The notes beneath the pieces are model-generated. The model saw only the letters and a list, made by a program, of their open reading frames with translations, did no database searches and was not told the origin of the DNA. A stretch of DNA of 64,000 bases from Osmia lignaria lignaria (Eukaryota > Arthropoda > Insecta > Hymenoptera > Megachilidae), in contig NW_027478159.1 in NCBI RefSeq assembly GCF_051020975.1, positions 18,058,501-18,122,500 of the forward strand. The letters run 5' to 3'. Shown here piece after piece: positions 1 to 11,488 of the stretch (positions within the stretch are counted from its first letter, which is position 1; each line of letters starts with the position of its first letter). Made by a program: the position numbers and the translations under genes.

Positions 1-221
1 AACTCTGCACTAGTGCGAGCCGCAAATGCCACTTCCAGCTTAGCTGTGCAGAAGAAGAACAACAAGAAGAAGAAATATCTCGAAATATGTCCGTCAGGCC
101 CCTTCCCTTGAGATAAATCTGCAAATATCTCGGAAACGAAGCGAGCTATGGCAAAATGTTAAGAGACCTTTTTTGTAGAGAATTAAGTTTCCTACTTTTT
201 ATGTTCTATGATATTTTTTGA
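1..221. repeat. Partial satellite unit at left edge
   Basis: This is the last 221 bp of a unit cut by the window edge. It begins in the middle section (AACTCTGCACTAGTGCGAGC), passes the purine tract and the two TATCTC elements, and ends in the AT-rich tail. The tail is the class A form. The array therefore continues to the left of the window. Confidence 0.95.
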
Positions 222-543
222 TCAGATCCGTAGTTCTCGAGATATATCAAGATATTTAAAAGTTCCGAAGCCGCACCAACATAATAGGGATACAGAAACA
301 CCGTGGCCCCTTTCTTTGAGATAACTCTGCACTAGTGCGAGCCGCAAATGCCACTTCCAGCTTAGCTGTGCAGAAGAAGAACAACAAGAAGAAGAAATAT
401 CTCGAAATATGTCCGTCAGGCCCCTTCCCTTGAGATAAATCTGCAAATATCTCGGAAACGAAGCGAGCTATGGCAAAATGTGAAGAGACGTTTTTTGTCG
501 AGAATTATGTTTCCTACAATTTATGTTCTATGATATTTTTTGA
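222..543. repeat. First complete satellite unit (reference layout)
   Basis: This unit is used as the coordinate frame. Unit positions 1-15 hold the TCAG start. Positions 16-35 hold two adjacent 10-bp elements (TCGAGATATA, TCAAGATATT). A GAGATA-like core lies at 67-72 (GGGATA in this unit), and another at 97-102 inside TTGAGATAACTCTGC. The haplotype-bearing middle (AGTGCGAGCC or ATTGCGAGCTG) is at about 113-125. A GAA/CAA purine tract spans 151-176. An inverted 10-bp element lies at 175-184, GAGATA at 211-216 and a second inverted element at 225-234. A T-run follows near 270 and an AT-rich tail near 280-322. This unit has a class A head but a class B-like middle, so it is already a mosaic. It shares the rare AATAGGGATAC variant with the unit at 5050. 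Confidence 0.93.
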
Positions 544-880
544 TCAGAAGCGTAGTTTTCGCGATATATCGAGATATTTAAAAGTTCCGAAGCCGCACCA
601 ACATAATAGAGATACAGAAACACCGTGGCCCCTTTCTTTGAGATAACTCTGCACTATTGCGAGCTGTAAATGCCACTTCCAGCTTAGCTGTGCAGAAGAA
701 GAACAACAAGAAGAAGAAATATCTCGAAATATGTCCGTCAGGCCCCTTCCCTTGAGATATATCTGCAAATATCTCGGAAACGAAGCGAGCTATGGCAAAA
801 TGTTAAGAGACCTTTTTTGTAGAGAATTATGTTTCCTACAATTTATGTTCTATGATATTTTTTGATCAGAAGCGTAGTTT

Positions 881-900
881 TCGAGATATATCGAGATATT
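881..900. repeat. Direct pair of 10-bp elements in a class B unit
   Basis: TCGAGATATA is followed immediately by TCGAGATATT. In class A units the second copy reads TCAAGATATT, and the first is embedded in the palindrome TCTCGAGA. The pair is present at unit positions 16-35 throughout the array. It is the best-conserved short motif and has inverted partners later in the same unit. Confidence 0.85.
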
Positions 901-1049
901 TAAAAGTTCCGAAGCCGCACCAACATAATAGAGATACAGAAACACCGTGGCCCCTTTCTTTGAGATAACTCTGCACTAGTGCGAGCCGCAAACGCCACTT
1001 CCAGCTTAGCTGTGCAGAAGAAGAACAACAAGAAGAAGAAATATCTCGA
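891..1049. repeat. Inverted 11-bp repeat with 137-bp spacer
   Basis: TCGAGATATTT at 891-901 is matched by its exact reverse complement AAATATCTCGA at 1039-1049. A further inverted copy with ten matching bases, AAATATCTCG, lies at 1089-1098. Each 322-bp unit thus has two direct and two inverted copies of one core element. The arms could pair in single-stranded DNA or RNA, or could be binding sites for a dimeric protein. Neither is shown by sequence alone. Class A units have one mismatch in the first arm. Confidence 0.75.
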
Positions 1050-1088
1050 AATATGTCCGTCAGGCCCCTTCCCTTGAGATAAATATGC
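960..1088. repeat. Internal 114-bp-offset repeat within the unit
   Basis: TTGAGATAACTCTGC at 960-974 is matched by TTGAGATAAATATGC at 1074-1088 (TTGAGATAAATCTGC in most other units). Downstream of both copies comes GCGAGC followed by GCAAATG or GGCAAAATG. The second copy has extra bases before GCGAGC that contain the inverted TATCTC element. This suggests the unit itself grew from an older, shorter repeat. Confidence 0.5.
1016..1041. repeat. GAA/CAA purine-rich tract
   Basis: A 26-bp run made of GAA, ACA and AGA triplets sits at unit positions 151-176 and is present in every complete unit. It is almost pure purine on the plus strand. It is the site of all five 3-bp deletions in the window, as expected for triplet slippage. 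Occasional substitutions (AGGAAG, AAGGAG, GATGAAG, CACAAG) mark unit subtypes. Confidence 0.85.
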
Positions 1089-1097
1089 AAATATCTC
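1076..1097. other. Short hairpin, 6-bp stem and 10-base loop
   Basis: GAGATA at 1076-1081 can pair with TATCTC at 1092-1097 around a 10-base loop. The stem arms are conserved in nearly all units. The 321- and 319-bp indels lie outside the stem. It is not followed by a T-run, so it does not look like an intrinsic terminator. Any role is unknown. Confidence 0.45.
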
Positions 1098-2153
1098 GGA
1101 AACGAAGCGAGCTATGGCAAAATGTTAAGAGACCTTTTTTGTAGAGAATTAAGTTTCCTACTTTTTATGTTCTATGATATTTTTTGATCAGATGCGTTGT
1201 TCTCGAGATATATCAAGATATTTAAAAGTTCCGAAGCCGCACCAACATAATAGAGATACAGAAACACCGTGGCCCCTTTCTTTGAGATAACTCTGCACTA
1301 TTGCGAGCTGCAAATGCCACTCCCAGCTTAGCTGTGCAGAAGAAGAACAACAAGAAGAAGAAATATCTCGAAATATGTCCGTCAGGCCCCTTCCCTTGAG
1401 ATATATCTGCAAATATCTCGGAAACGAAGCGAGCTATGGCAAAATGTTAAGAGACCTTTTTTGTAGAGAATTAAGTTTCCTACTTTTTATGTTCTATGAT
1501 ATTTTTCGATCGGATGCGTAGTTCTCGAGATATATCAAGATATTTAAAAGTTCCGAAGCCGCACCAACATAATAGAGATACAGAAACACCGTGGCCCGGT
1601 TCTTTGAGATAACTCTGCACTATTGCGCGCTGCAAATGCCACTTCCAGCTTAGCTGTGCAGAAGAAGAACAACAAGAAGAAGAAATATCTCGAAATATGC
1701 CCGTCAGGCCCCTTCCATTGAGATAAATCTGCAAATATCTCGGAAACGAAGCGAGCTATGGCAAAATGTTAAGAGACCTTTTTTGTAGAGAATTAAGTTT
1801 CCTACTTTTTATGTTCTATGATATTTTTGGATCAGATGCGTAGGTCTCGAGATATATCAAGATATTTAAAAGTTCCGAAGCCGCACCAACATAATAGAGA
1901 TACAGAAACACCGTGGCCCCTTTCTTTGAGATAACTCTGCACTATTGCGAGCTGCAAATGCCACTTCCAGCTTAGCTGTGCAGAAGAAGAACAACAAGAA
2001 GAAGAAATATCTCGAAATATGTCTGTCAGGCCCCTTCCCTTGAGATATATCTGCAAATATCTCGGAAACGAAACGAGCTATGGCAAAATGTTGAGAGACC
2101 TTTTTTGTAGAGAATTAAGTTTCCTACTTTGTATGTTCTATGATATTTTTTGA

Positions 2154-2797
2154 TCGGATGCGTAGTTCTCGAGATATATCAAGATATTTAAAAGTTCCGA
2201 AGCCGCACCAACATAATATAGATACAGAAACACCGTGGCCCCTTTCTTTGAGACAACTCTGCACTATTGCGCGCTACAAATGCCACTTCCAGCTTAGCTG
2301 TGCAGAAGAAGAACAACAAGAAGAAGAAATATCTCGAAATATGCCCGTCAGGCCCCTTCCATTGAGATAAATCTGCAAATATCTCGGAAACGAAGCGAGC
2401 TATGGCAAAATGTTAAGAGACATTTTTTGTAGAGAATTAAGTTTCCTACTTTTTATGTTCGATGATATTTTTTGATCAGATGCGTAGTTCTCGAGATATA
2501 TCAAGATATTTAAAAGTTCCGAAGCTGCACCCACATAATAGAGGTACAGAAACACCGTGGCCTCTTTCTTTGAGATAACTCTGCACTATTGCGAGCTGCA
2601 AATGCCACTTCCAGCTTAGCTGTGCAGAAGAAGAACAACAAGAAGAAGAAACATCTCGAAATATGTCCGTCAGGCCCCTTCCCTTGAGATAAATCTGCAA
2701 ATATCTCGGAAACGAAGCGAGCTATGGCAAAATGTTTAGAGACCTTTCTTGTAGAGAATTAAGTTTCCTACTTTTTATGTAGTATGATATTTTTTGA
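2154..2797. repeat. Two-unit segment shared with 19539-20181
   Basis: The first unit has AATATAGATAC and GAGACAACTC. The second has GCTGCACCCAC, GAGGTACAG, GGCCTCTTTC and GAAACATCTCG. Both sets recur together and in order at 19539-20181, 54 units away, together with the same GTTCGATGAT tail before the second unit. The minus-strand frame of the first unit is stopped by a base change at 2276. Confidence 0.8.
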
Positions 2798-3763
2798 TCA
2801 GATGCGTAGTTCTCGAGATATATCAAGATATTTAAAAGTTCCGAAGCCGCACCAACATAATAGAGATACAGAAACACCGTGGCCCCTTTCTTTGAGATAA
2901 CTCTGCACTATTGAGCGCTGCAAATGCCACTTCCAGCTTAGCTGTGCAGAAGAAGAACAACAAGAAGAAGAAATATCTCGAAATATGCCCGTCAGGCCCC
3001 TTCCATTGAGATAAATCTGCAAATATCTCGGAAACGAAGCGAGCTATGGCAAAATGTTAAGAGACCTTTTTTGTAGAGAATTAAGTTTCCTACTTTTTAT
3101 GTTCCATGTTATTTTTTGATCAGATGCGTAGTTCTCGAGATATATCGAGATATTTAAAAGTTCCGGAGCCGCACCAACATAATAGAGATACAGAAGCACC
3201 GTGGGCCCTTTCTTTGAGATAACTCTGCACTAGTGCGAGCCGCAAATGCCACTTCCAGCTTAGCTGTGCAGAAGAAGAACAACAAGAAGAAGAAATATCT
3301 CGAAATATGTCCATCAGGACCCTTCCCTTGAGATAAATCTGCAAATATCTCGGAAACGAAGCGAGCTATCGCAAAATGTTAAGAGACCTTTTTTGTAGAG
3401 AATTATGTTTCCTACAATTTATGTTCTATGATATTTTTTGATCAGAAGCGTAGTTTTCGAGATATATCGAGATATTTAAAAGTTCCGAAGCCGCACCAAC
3501 ATAATAGAGATACAGAAACACCGTGGCCCCTCTCTTTGAGATAACTCTGCACTATTGCGAGCTGCAAATGCCACTTCCAGCTTAGCTGTGCAGAAGAAGA
3601 ACAACAAGAAGAAGAAACATCTCGAAATATGTCCGTCAGGCCCCTTCCCTTGAGATAAATCTGCAAATATCTCGGAAACGAAGCGAGCTATGGCAAAATG
3701 TTTAGAGACCTTTCTTGTAGAGAATTAAGTTTCCTACTTTTTATGTAGTATGATATTTTTTGA

Positions 3764-4084
3764 TCAGATGCGTAGTTCTCGAGATATATCAAGATATTTA
3801 AAAGTTCCGAAGCCGCACCAACATAATAGAGATACAGAAACACCGTGGCCCCTTTCTTTGAGATAACTCTGCACTATTGCGAGCTGCAAATGCCACTTCC
3901 AGCTTAGCTGTGCAGAAGAAGAACAACAAGAAGAAGAAATATCTCGAAATATGTCCGTCAGGCCCCTTCCCTTGAGATATATCTGCAAATATCTCGGAAA
4001 CGAAGCGAGCTATGGCAAAATGTTAAGAGACCTTTTTTGTAGAGAATTATGCTTCCTACAATTTATGTTGTATGATATTTTAGA
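3764..4084. repeat. 321-bp unit, 1-bp deletion at its end
   Basis: The junction with the next unit reads GATATTTTAGATCAG in place of the usual form with a longer T-run before GATCAG, one base shorter. The preceding tail also has TGCTTCC and GTTGTATG. The same form ends the units at 4407 and 5694, so one event was copied. Confidence 0.9.
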
Positions 4085-4406
4085 TCAGAAGCGTAGTTTT
4101 CGAGATATATCGAGATATTTAAAAGTTCCGAAGCCGCACCAACATAATAGAGATACAGAAACACCGTGGCCCCTTTCGTTGAGATAACTCTGCACTAGTG
4201 CGAGCCGCAAATGCCACTTCCAGCTTAGCTGTGCAGAAGAAGAACAACAAGAAGAAGAAACATCTCGAAATATGTCCGTCAGGCCCCTTCCCTTGAGATA
4301 AATCTGCAAATATCTCGGAAACGAAGCGAGCTATGGCAAAATGTTTAGAGACCTTTCTTGTAGAGAATTAAGTTTCCTACTTTTTATGTAGTATGATATT
4401 TTTTGA

Positions 4407-4727
4407 TCAGATGCGTAGTTCTCGAGATATATCAAGATATTTAAAAGTTCCGAAGCCGCACCAACATAATAGAGATACAGAAACACCGTGGCCCCTTTCT
4501 TTGAGATAACTCTGCACTATTGCGAGCTGCAAATGCCACTTCCAGCTTAGCTGTGCAGAAGAAGAACAACAAGAAGAAGAAATATCTCGAAATATGTCCG
4601 TCAGGCCCCTTCCCTTGAGATACATCTGCAAATATCTCGGAAACGAAGCGAGCTATGGCAAAATGTTAAGAGACCTTTTTTGTAGAGAATTATGCTTCCT
4701 ACAATTTATGTTGTATGATATTTTAGA
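4407..4727. repeat. 321-bp unit, second copy of the same deletion
   Basis: It has the same junction GATATTTTAGATCAG and the same tail variants as the unit starting at 3764, two units upstream. With that unit and its neighbour it forms a two-unit duplication (3764-4406 against 4407-5049), though the following halves differ by a few bases. Confidence 0.9.
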
Positions 4728-5693
4728 TCAGAAGCGTAGTTTTCGAGATATATCGAGATATTTAAAAGTTCCGAAGCCGCACCAACATAATAGAGATACA
4801 GAAACACCGTGGCCCCTTTCGTTGAGATAACTCTGCACTAGTGCGAGCCGCAAATGCCACTTCCAGCTTAGCTGTGCAGAAGAAGAACAACAAGAAGAAG
4901 AAATATCTCGAAATATGTCCGTCAGGCCCCTTCCCTTGAGATAAATCTGCAAATATCTCGGAAACGAAGCGAGCTATGGCAAAATGTTAAGAGACCTTTT
5001 TTGTAGAGAATTAAGTTTCCTACTTTTTATGTTCTATGATATTTTTTGATCAGATGCGTAGTTCTCGAGATATATCAAGATATTTAAAAGTTCCGAAGCC
5101 GCACCAACATAATAGGGATACAGAAACACCGTGGCCCCTTTCTTTGAGATAACTCTGCACTAGTGCGAGCCGCAAATGCCACTTCCAGCTTAGCTGTGCA
5201 GAAGAAGAACAACAAGAAGAAGAAATATCTCGAAATATGTCCGTCAGGCCCCTTCCCTTGAGATAAATCTGCAAATATCTCGGAAACGAAGCGAGCTATG
5301 GCAAAATGTGAAGAGACGTTTTTTGTCGAGAATTATGTTTCCTACAATTTATGCTCTATGATATTTTTTGATCAGAAGCGTAGTTTTCGCGATATATCGA
5401 GATATTTAAAAGTTCCGAAGCCGCACCAACATAATAGAGATACAGAAACACCGTGGCCCCTTTCTTTGAGATAACTCTGCACTAGTGCGAGCCCCAAATG
5501 CCACTTCCAGCTTAGCTGTGCAGAAGAAGAACAACAAGAAGAAGAAATATCTCGAAATATGTCCGTCAGGCCCCTTCCCTTGAGATAAATCTGCAAATAT
5601 CTCGGAAACGAAGCGAGCTATGGCAAAATGTTGAGAGACCTTTTTTGTAGAGAATTAAGTTTCCTACTTTTTATGTTCTATGATATTTTTTGA

Positions 5694-6014
5694 TCAGATG
5701 CGTAGTTCTCGAGATATATCAAGATATTTAAAAGTTCCGAAGCCGCACCAACATAATAGGGATACAGAAACACCGTGGCCCCTTTCTTTGAGATAACTCT
5801 GCACTATTGCGAGCTGTAAATGCCACTTCCAGCTTAGCTGTGCAGAAGAAGAACAACAAGAAGAAGAAGTATCTCGAAATATGTCCGTCAGGCCCCTTCC
5901 CTTGAGATATATCTGCAAATATCTCGGAAACGAAGCGAGCTATGGCAAAATGTTAAGAGACCTTTTTTGTAGAGAATTATGCTTCCTACAATTTATGTTG
6001 TATGATATTTTAGA
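5694..6014. repeat. 321-bp unit, third copy of the same deletion
   Basis: It ends in the shortened junction GATATTTTAGATCAG. The unit also carries GGGATAC and GAAGTATCTCG. Those two variants recur three units later at 6659, where the deletion is absent, so a crossover separated them. Confidence 0.88.
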
Positions 6015-7302
6015 TCAGAAGCGTAGTTTTCGAGATATATCGAGATATTTAAAAGTTCCGAAGCCGCACCAACATAATAGAGATACAGAAACACCGTGGC
6101 CCCTTTCGTTGAGATAACTCTGCACTAGTGCGAGCCGCAAATGCCACTTCCAGCTTAGCTGTGCAAAAGAAGAACAACAAGAAGAAGAAACATCTCGAAA
6201 TATGTCCGTCAGGCCCCTTCCCTTGAGATAAATCTGCAAATATCTCGGAAACGAAGCGAGCTATGGCAAAATGTTTAGAGACCTTTCTTGTAGAGAATTA
6301 AGTTTCCTACTTTTTATGTAGTATGATATTTTTTGATCAGATGCGTAGTTCTCGAGATATATCAAGATATTTAAAAGTTCCGAAGCCGCACCAACATAAT
6401 AGAGATACAGAAACACCGTGGCCCCTTTCTTTGAGATAACTCTGCACTATTGCGCGCTGCAAATGCCACTTCCAGCTTAGCTGTGCAGAAGAAGAACAAC
6501 AAGAAGAAGAAATATCTCGAAATATGTCCGTCAGGCCCCTTCCCTTGAGATAAATCTGCAAATATCTCGGAAACGAAGCGAGCTATGGCAAAATGTTGAG
6601 AGACCTTTTTTGTAGAGAATTAAGTTTCCTACTTTTTATGTTCTATGATATTTTTTGATCAGATGCGTAGTTCTCGAGATATATCAAGATATTTAAAAGT
6701 TCCGAAGCCGCACCAACATAATAGGGATACAGAAACACCGTGGCCCCTTTCTTTGAGATAACTCTGCACTATTGCGAGCTGTAAATGCCACTTCCAGCTT
6801 AGCTGTGCAGAAGAAGAACAACAAGAAGAAGAAGTATCTCGAAATATGTCCGTCAGGCCCCTTCCCTTGAGATATATCTGCAAATATCTCGGAAACGAAG
6901 CGAGCTATGGCAAAATGTTAAGAGACCTTTTTTGTAGAGAATTATGTTTCCTACAATTTATATTCTATGATATTTTTTGATCAGAAGCGTAGTTTTCGAG
7001 ATATATCGAGATATTTAAAAGTTCCGAAGCCGCACCAACATAATAGAGATACAGAAACACCGTGGCCCCTTTCTTTGAGATAACTCTGCACTAGTGCGAG
7101 CCGCAAATGCCACTTCCAGCTTAGCTGTGCAGAAGAAGAACAACAAGAAGAAGAAATATCTCGAAATATGTCCGTCAGGCCCCTTCCCTTGAGATAAATA
7201 TGCAAATATCTCGGAAACGAAGCGAGCTATGGCAAAATGTTAAGAGACCTTTTTTGTAGAGAATTAAGTTTCCTACTTTTTATGTTCTATGATATTTTTT
7301 GA

Positions 7303-9556
7303 TCAGATGCGTTGTTCTCGAGATATATCAAGATATTTAAAAGTTCCGAAGCCGCACCAACATAATAGAGATACAGAAACACCGTGGCCCCTTTCTTTGA
7401 GATAACTCTGCACTAGTGCGAGCCGCAAATGCCACTTCCAGCTTAGCTGTGCAGAAGAAGAACAACAAGAAGAAGAAATATCTCGAAATATGTCCGTCAG
7501 GCCCCTTCCCTTGAGATAAATATGCAAATATCTCGGAAACGAAGCGAGATATGGCAAAATGTTAAGAGACCTTTTTTGTAGAGAATTAAGTTTCCTACTT
7601 TTTATGTTCTATGATATTTTTTGATCAGATGCGTTGTTCTCGAGATATATCAAGATATTTAAAAGTTCCGAAGCCGCACCAACATAATAGAGATACAGAA
7701 ACACCGTGGCCCCTTTCTTTGAGATAACTCTGCACTATTGCGAGCTGCAAATGCCACTCCCAGCTTAGCTGTGCAGAAGAAGAAGAACAAGAAGAAGAAA
7801 TATCTCGAAATATGTCCGTCAGGCCCCTTCCCTTGAGATATATCTGCAAATATCTCGGAAACGAAGCGAGCTATGGCAAAATGTTAAGAGACCTTTTTTG
7901 TAGAGAATTAAGTTTCCTACTTTTTATGCTCTATGATATTTTTTGATCGGATGCGTAGTTCTCGAGATATATCAAGATATTTAAAAGTTCCGAAGCCGCA
8001 CCAACATAATAGAGATACAGAAACACCGTGGCCCCTTTCTTTGAGATAACTCTGCACTATTGCGCGCTGCAAATGCCACTTCCAGCTTAGCTGTGCAGAA
8101 GAAGAACAACAAGAAGAAGAAATATCTCGAAATATGCCCGTCAGGCCCCTTCCATTGAGATAAATCTGCAAATATCTCGGAAACGAAGCGAGCTATGGCA
8201 AAATGTTAAGAGACCTTTTTTGTAGAGAATTAAGTTTCCTACTTTTCATGTTCTATGATATTTTTTGATCAGATGCGTAGTTCTCGAGATATATCAAGAT
8301 ATTTAAAAGTTCCGAAGCCGCACCAACATAATAGAGATACAGAAACACCGTGGCCCCTTTCTTTGAGATAACTCTGCACTACTGCGAGCTGCAAATGCCA
8401 CTTCCAGCTTAGCTGTGCAGAAGAAGAACAACAAGAAGAAGAAATATCTCGAAATATGTCCGTCAGACCCCTTCCCTTGAGATAAATCTGCAAATATCTC
8501 GGAAACGAAGCGAGCTATGGCAAAATGTTAAGAGACATTTTTTGTAGAGAATTAAGTTTCCTACTTTTTATGTTCTATGATATTTTTTGATCAGATGCGT
8601 AGTTCTCGAGATATATCGAGATATTTAAAAGTTCCGAAGCCGCACCAACATAATAGAGATACAGAAGCACCGTGGGCCCTTTCTTTGAGATAACTCTGCA
8701 CTAGTGCGAGCCGCAAATGCCACTTCCAGCTTAGCTGTGCAGAAGAAGAACAACAAGAAGAAGAAATATCTCGAAATATGTCCGTCAGGCCCCTTCCCTT
8801 GAGATAAATATGCAAATATCTCGGAAACGAAGCGAGCTATGGCAAAATCTTAAGAGCCCTTTTTTGTAGAGAATTAAGTTTCCTACTTTTTATGTTCTAT
8901 GATATTTTTTGATCAGATGCGTTGTTCTCGAGATATATCAAGATATTTAAAAGTTCCGAAGCCGCACCAACATAATAGAGATACAGAAACACCGTGGCCT
9001 CTTTCTTTGAGATAACTCTGCACTATTGCGAGCTGCAAATGCCACTTCCAGCTTAGCTGTGCAGAAGAAGAACAACAAGAAGAAGAAATATCTCGAAATA
9101 TGTCTGTCAGGCCCCTTCCCTTGAGATAAATCTGCAAATATCTCGGAAACGAAGCGAGCTATGGCAAAATGTTAAGAGACGTTTTTTGTAGAGAATTAAG
9201 TTTCCTACTTTTTATGTTCTATGATATTTTTCGATCAGAGGCGTAGTTCTCGAGATATATCAAGATATTTAAAAGTTCCGAAGCCGCACCAACATAATAG
9301 AGATACAGAAACACCGTGGCCCCTTTCTTTGAGATAACTCTGCACTATTGCGCGCTGCAAATGCCACTTCCAGCTTAGCTGTGCAGAAGAAGAACAACAA
9401 GAAGAAGAAATATCTCGAAATATGTCCGTCAGGCCCCTTCCCTTGAGATATATCTGCAAATATCTCGGAAACGAAGCGAGCTATGGCAAAATGTTAAGAG
9501 ACCTTTTTTGTAGAGAATTATGTTTCCTACAATTTATGTTCTATGATATTTTTTGA
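7303..9556. repeat. 7-unit higher-order repeat copy (abcdefg)
   Basis: It is 2,254 bp, or seven units, and starts with the unit whose end reads GCGAGATATGG. The same seven types in the same order restart at 9557. Differences are few: for example, the c-to-d tail has CTTTTCATG here and at 12103-12123 but not before 10523, and the f unit here has GGCCTCTTTC. This points to a mixture of copies and not one simple duplication. Confidence 0.82.
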
Positions 9557-9878
9557 TCAGAAGCGTAGTTTTCGAGATATATCGAGATATTTAAAAGTTC
9601 CGAAGCCGCACCAACATAATAGAGATACAGAAACACCGTGGCCCCTTTCTTTGAGATAACTCTGCACTAGTGCGAGCCGCAAATGCCACTTCCAGCTTAG
9701 CTGTGCAGAAGAAGAACAACAAGAAGAAGAAATATCTCGAAATATGTCCGTCAGGCCCCTTCCCTTGAGATAAATATGCAAATATCTCGGAAACGAAGCG
9801 AGATATGGCAAAATGTTAAGAGACCTTTTTTGTAGAGAATTAAGTTTCCTACTTTTTATGTTCTACGATATTTTTTGA

Positions 9879-11488
9879 TCAGATGCGTTGTTCTCGAGAT
9901 ATATCAAGATATTTAAAAGTTCCGAAGCCGCACCAACATAATAGAGATACAGAAACACCGTGGCCCCTTTCTTTGAGATAACTCTGCACTATTGCGAGCT
10001 GCAAATGCCACTCCCAGCTTAGCTGTGCAGAAGAAGAACAACAAGAAGAAGAAATATCTCGAAATATGTCCGTCAGGCCCCTTCCCTTGAGATATATCTG
10101 CAAATATCTCGGAAACGAAGCGAGCTATGGCAAAATGTTAAGAGACCTTTTTTGTAGAGAATTAAGTTTCCTACTTTTTATGCTCTATGATATTTTTTGA
10201 TCGGATGCGTAGTTCTCGAGATATATCAAGATATTTAAAAGTTCCGAAGCCGCACCAACATAATAGAGATACAGAAACACCGTGGCCCCTTTCTTTGAGA
10301 TAACTCTGCACTATTGCGCGCTGCAAATGCCACTTCCAGCTTAGCTGTGCAGAAGAAGAACAACAAGAAGAAGAAATATCTCGAAATATGCCCGTCAGGC
10401 CCCTTCCATTGAGATAAATCTGCAAATATCTCGGAAACGAAGCGAGCTATGGCAAAATGTTAAGAGACCTTTTTTGTAGAGAATTAAGTTTCCTACTTTT
10501 TATGTTCTATGATATTTTTTGATCAGATGCGTAGTTCCCGAGATATATCAAGATATTTAAAAGTTCCGAAGCCGCACCAACATAATAGAGATACAGAAAC
10601 ACCGTGGCCCCTTTCTTTGAGATAACTCTGCACTACTGCGAGCTGCAAATGCCACTTCCAGCTTAGCTGTGCAGAAGAAGAACAACAAGAAGAAGAAATA
10701 TCTCGAAATATGTCCGTCAGACCCCTTCCCTTGAGATAAATCTGCAAATATCTCGGAAACGAAGCGAGCTATGGCAAAATGTTAAGAGACATTTTTTGTA
10801 GAGAATTAAGTTTCCTACTTTTTATGTTCTATGATATTTTTTGATCAGATGCGTAGTTCTCGAGATATATCGAGATATTTAAAAGTTCCGAAGCCGCACC
10901 AACATAATAGAGATACAGAAGCACCGTGGGCCCTTTCTTTGAGATAACTCTGCACTAGTGCGAGCCGCAAATGCCACTTCCAGCTTAGCTGTGCAGAAGA
11001 AGAACAACAAGAAGAAGAAATATCTCGAAATATGTCCGTCAGGCCCCTTCCCTTGAGATAAATATGCAAATATCTCGGAAACGAAGCGAGCTATGGCAAA
11101 ATCTTAAGAGCCCTTTTTTGTAGAGAATTAAGTTTCCTACTTTTTATGTTCTATGATATTTTTTGATCAGATGCGTTGTTCTCGAGATATATCAAGATAT
11201 TTAAAAGTTCCGAAGCCGCACCAACATAATAGAGATACAGAAACACCGTGGCCCCTTTCTTTGAGATAACTCTGCACTATTGCGAGCTGCAAATGCCACT
11301 TCCAGCTTAGCTGTGCAGAAGAAGAACAACAAGAAGAAGAAATATCTCGAAATATGTCTGTCAGGCCCCTTCCCTTGAGATAAATCTGCAAATATCTCGG
11401 AAACGAAGCGAGCTATGGCAAAATGTTAAGAGACCTTTTTTGTAGAGAATTAAGTTTCCTACTTTTTATGTTCTATGATATTTTTTGA
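9879..11488. repeat. 5-unit block bcdef, first copy
   Basis: It is 1,610 bp long. Markers in order are CACTCCCAGC, the ATGCTCTATG tail with GATCGG, CTACTGCGAGC with TCAGACCCC, GAAGCACCGTGGGCCC, then AATCTTAAGAGCCC leading into the last unit with TCTGTCAGG. Confidence 0.82.

Larger units (their letters stand above)
222..7302. repeat. Array region 1: 22 mixed units, including 321-bp variants
   Basis: The region holds 22 units of mixed class A and class B types. A rare variant, TTTAGAGACCTTTCTTG followed by a GTAGTATG tail, occurs here at about 2735, 3699, 4345 and 6275, and elsewhere only near 20120 and 41690. The two-unit step 3764/4085 is repeated at 4407/4728 and again at 5694/6015. The pair 222/544 (GGGATAC, then GTGAAGAGACG with TTTTGTCGAG and a GCGATATATCG head) recurs at 5050/5372, 15 units away. 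No long perfect higher-order period is seen, only short overlapping ones. The right limit is set where the 7-unit pattern of region 2 starts, so it is a judgement and not a sharp edge. Confidence 0.75.

Noticed and set aside
222..446. Recurring minus-strand frame of about 74 codons in each unit, taken as a gene family
   Set aside because: It begins at TTG, usually contains no ATG, is the same repeat read about 190 times, and is interrupted by several stops and frameshifts. No known domain is visible; the serine/cysteine run is just the GAA/CAA tract read in reverse.
1086..1120. CENP-B box-like site in the CTCGGAAACGAAGCGAGC segment (reverse strand CTTCGTTTCCGAG)
   Set aside because: It starts like the CENP-B box (TTCG) but lacks the required A and the CGGG core at the right spacing.
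1076..1150. Hairpin followed at a distance by a T-run, as an intrinsic terminator
   Set aside because: The stem is 6 bp and AT-rich, the T-run lies about 40 bp downstream, and the setting is eukaryotic satellite DNA.
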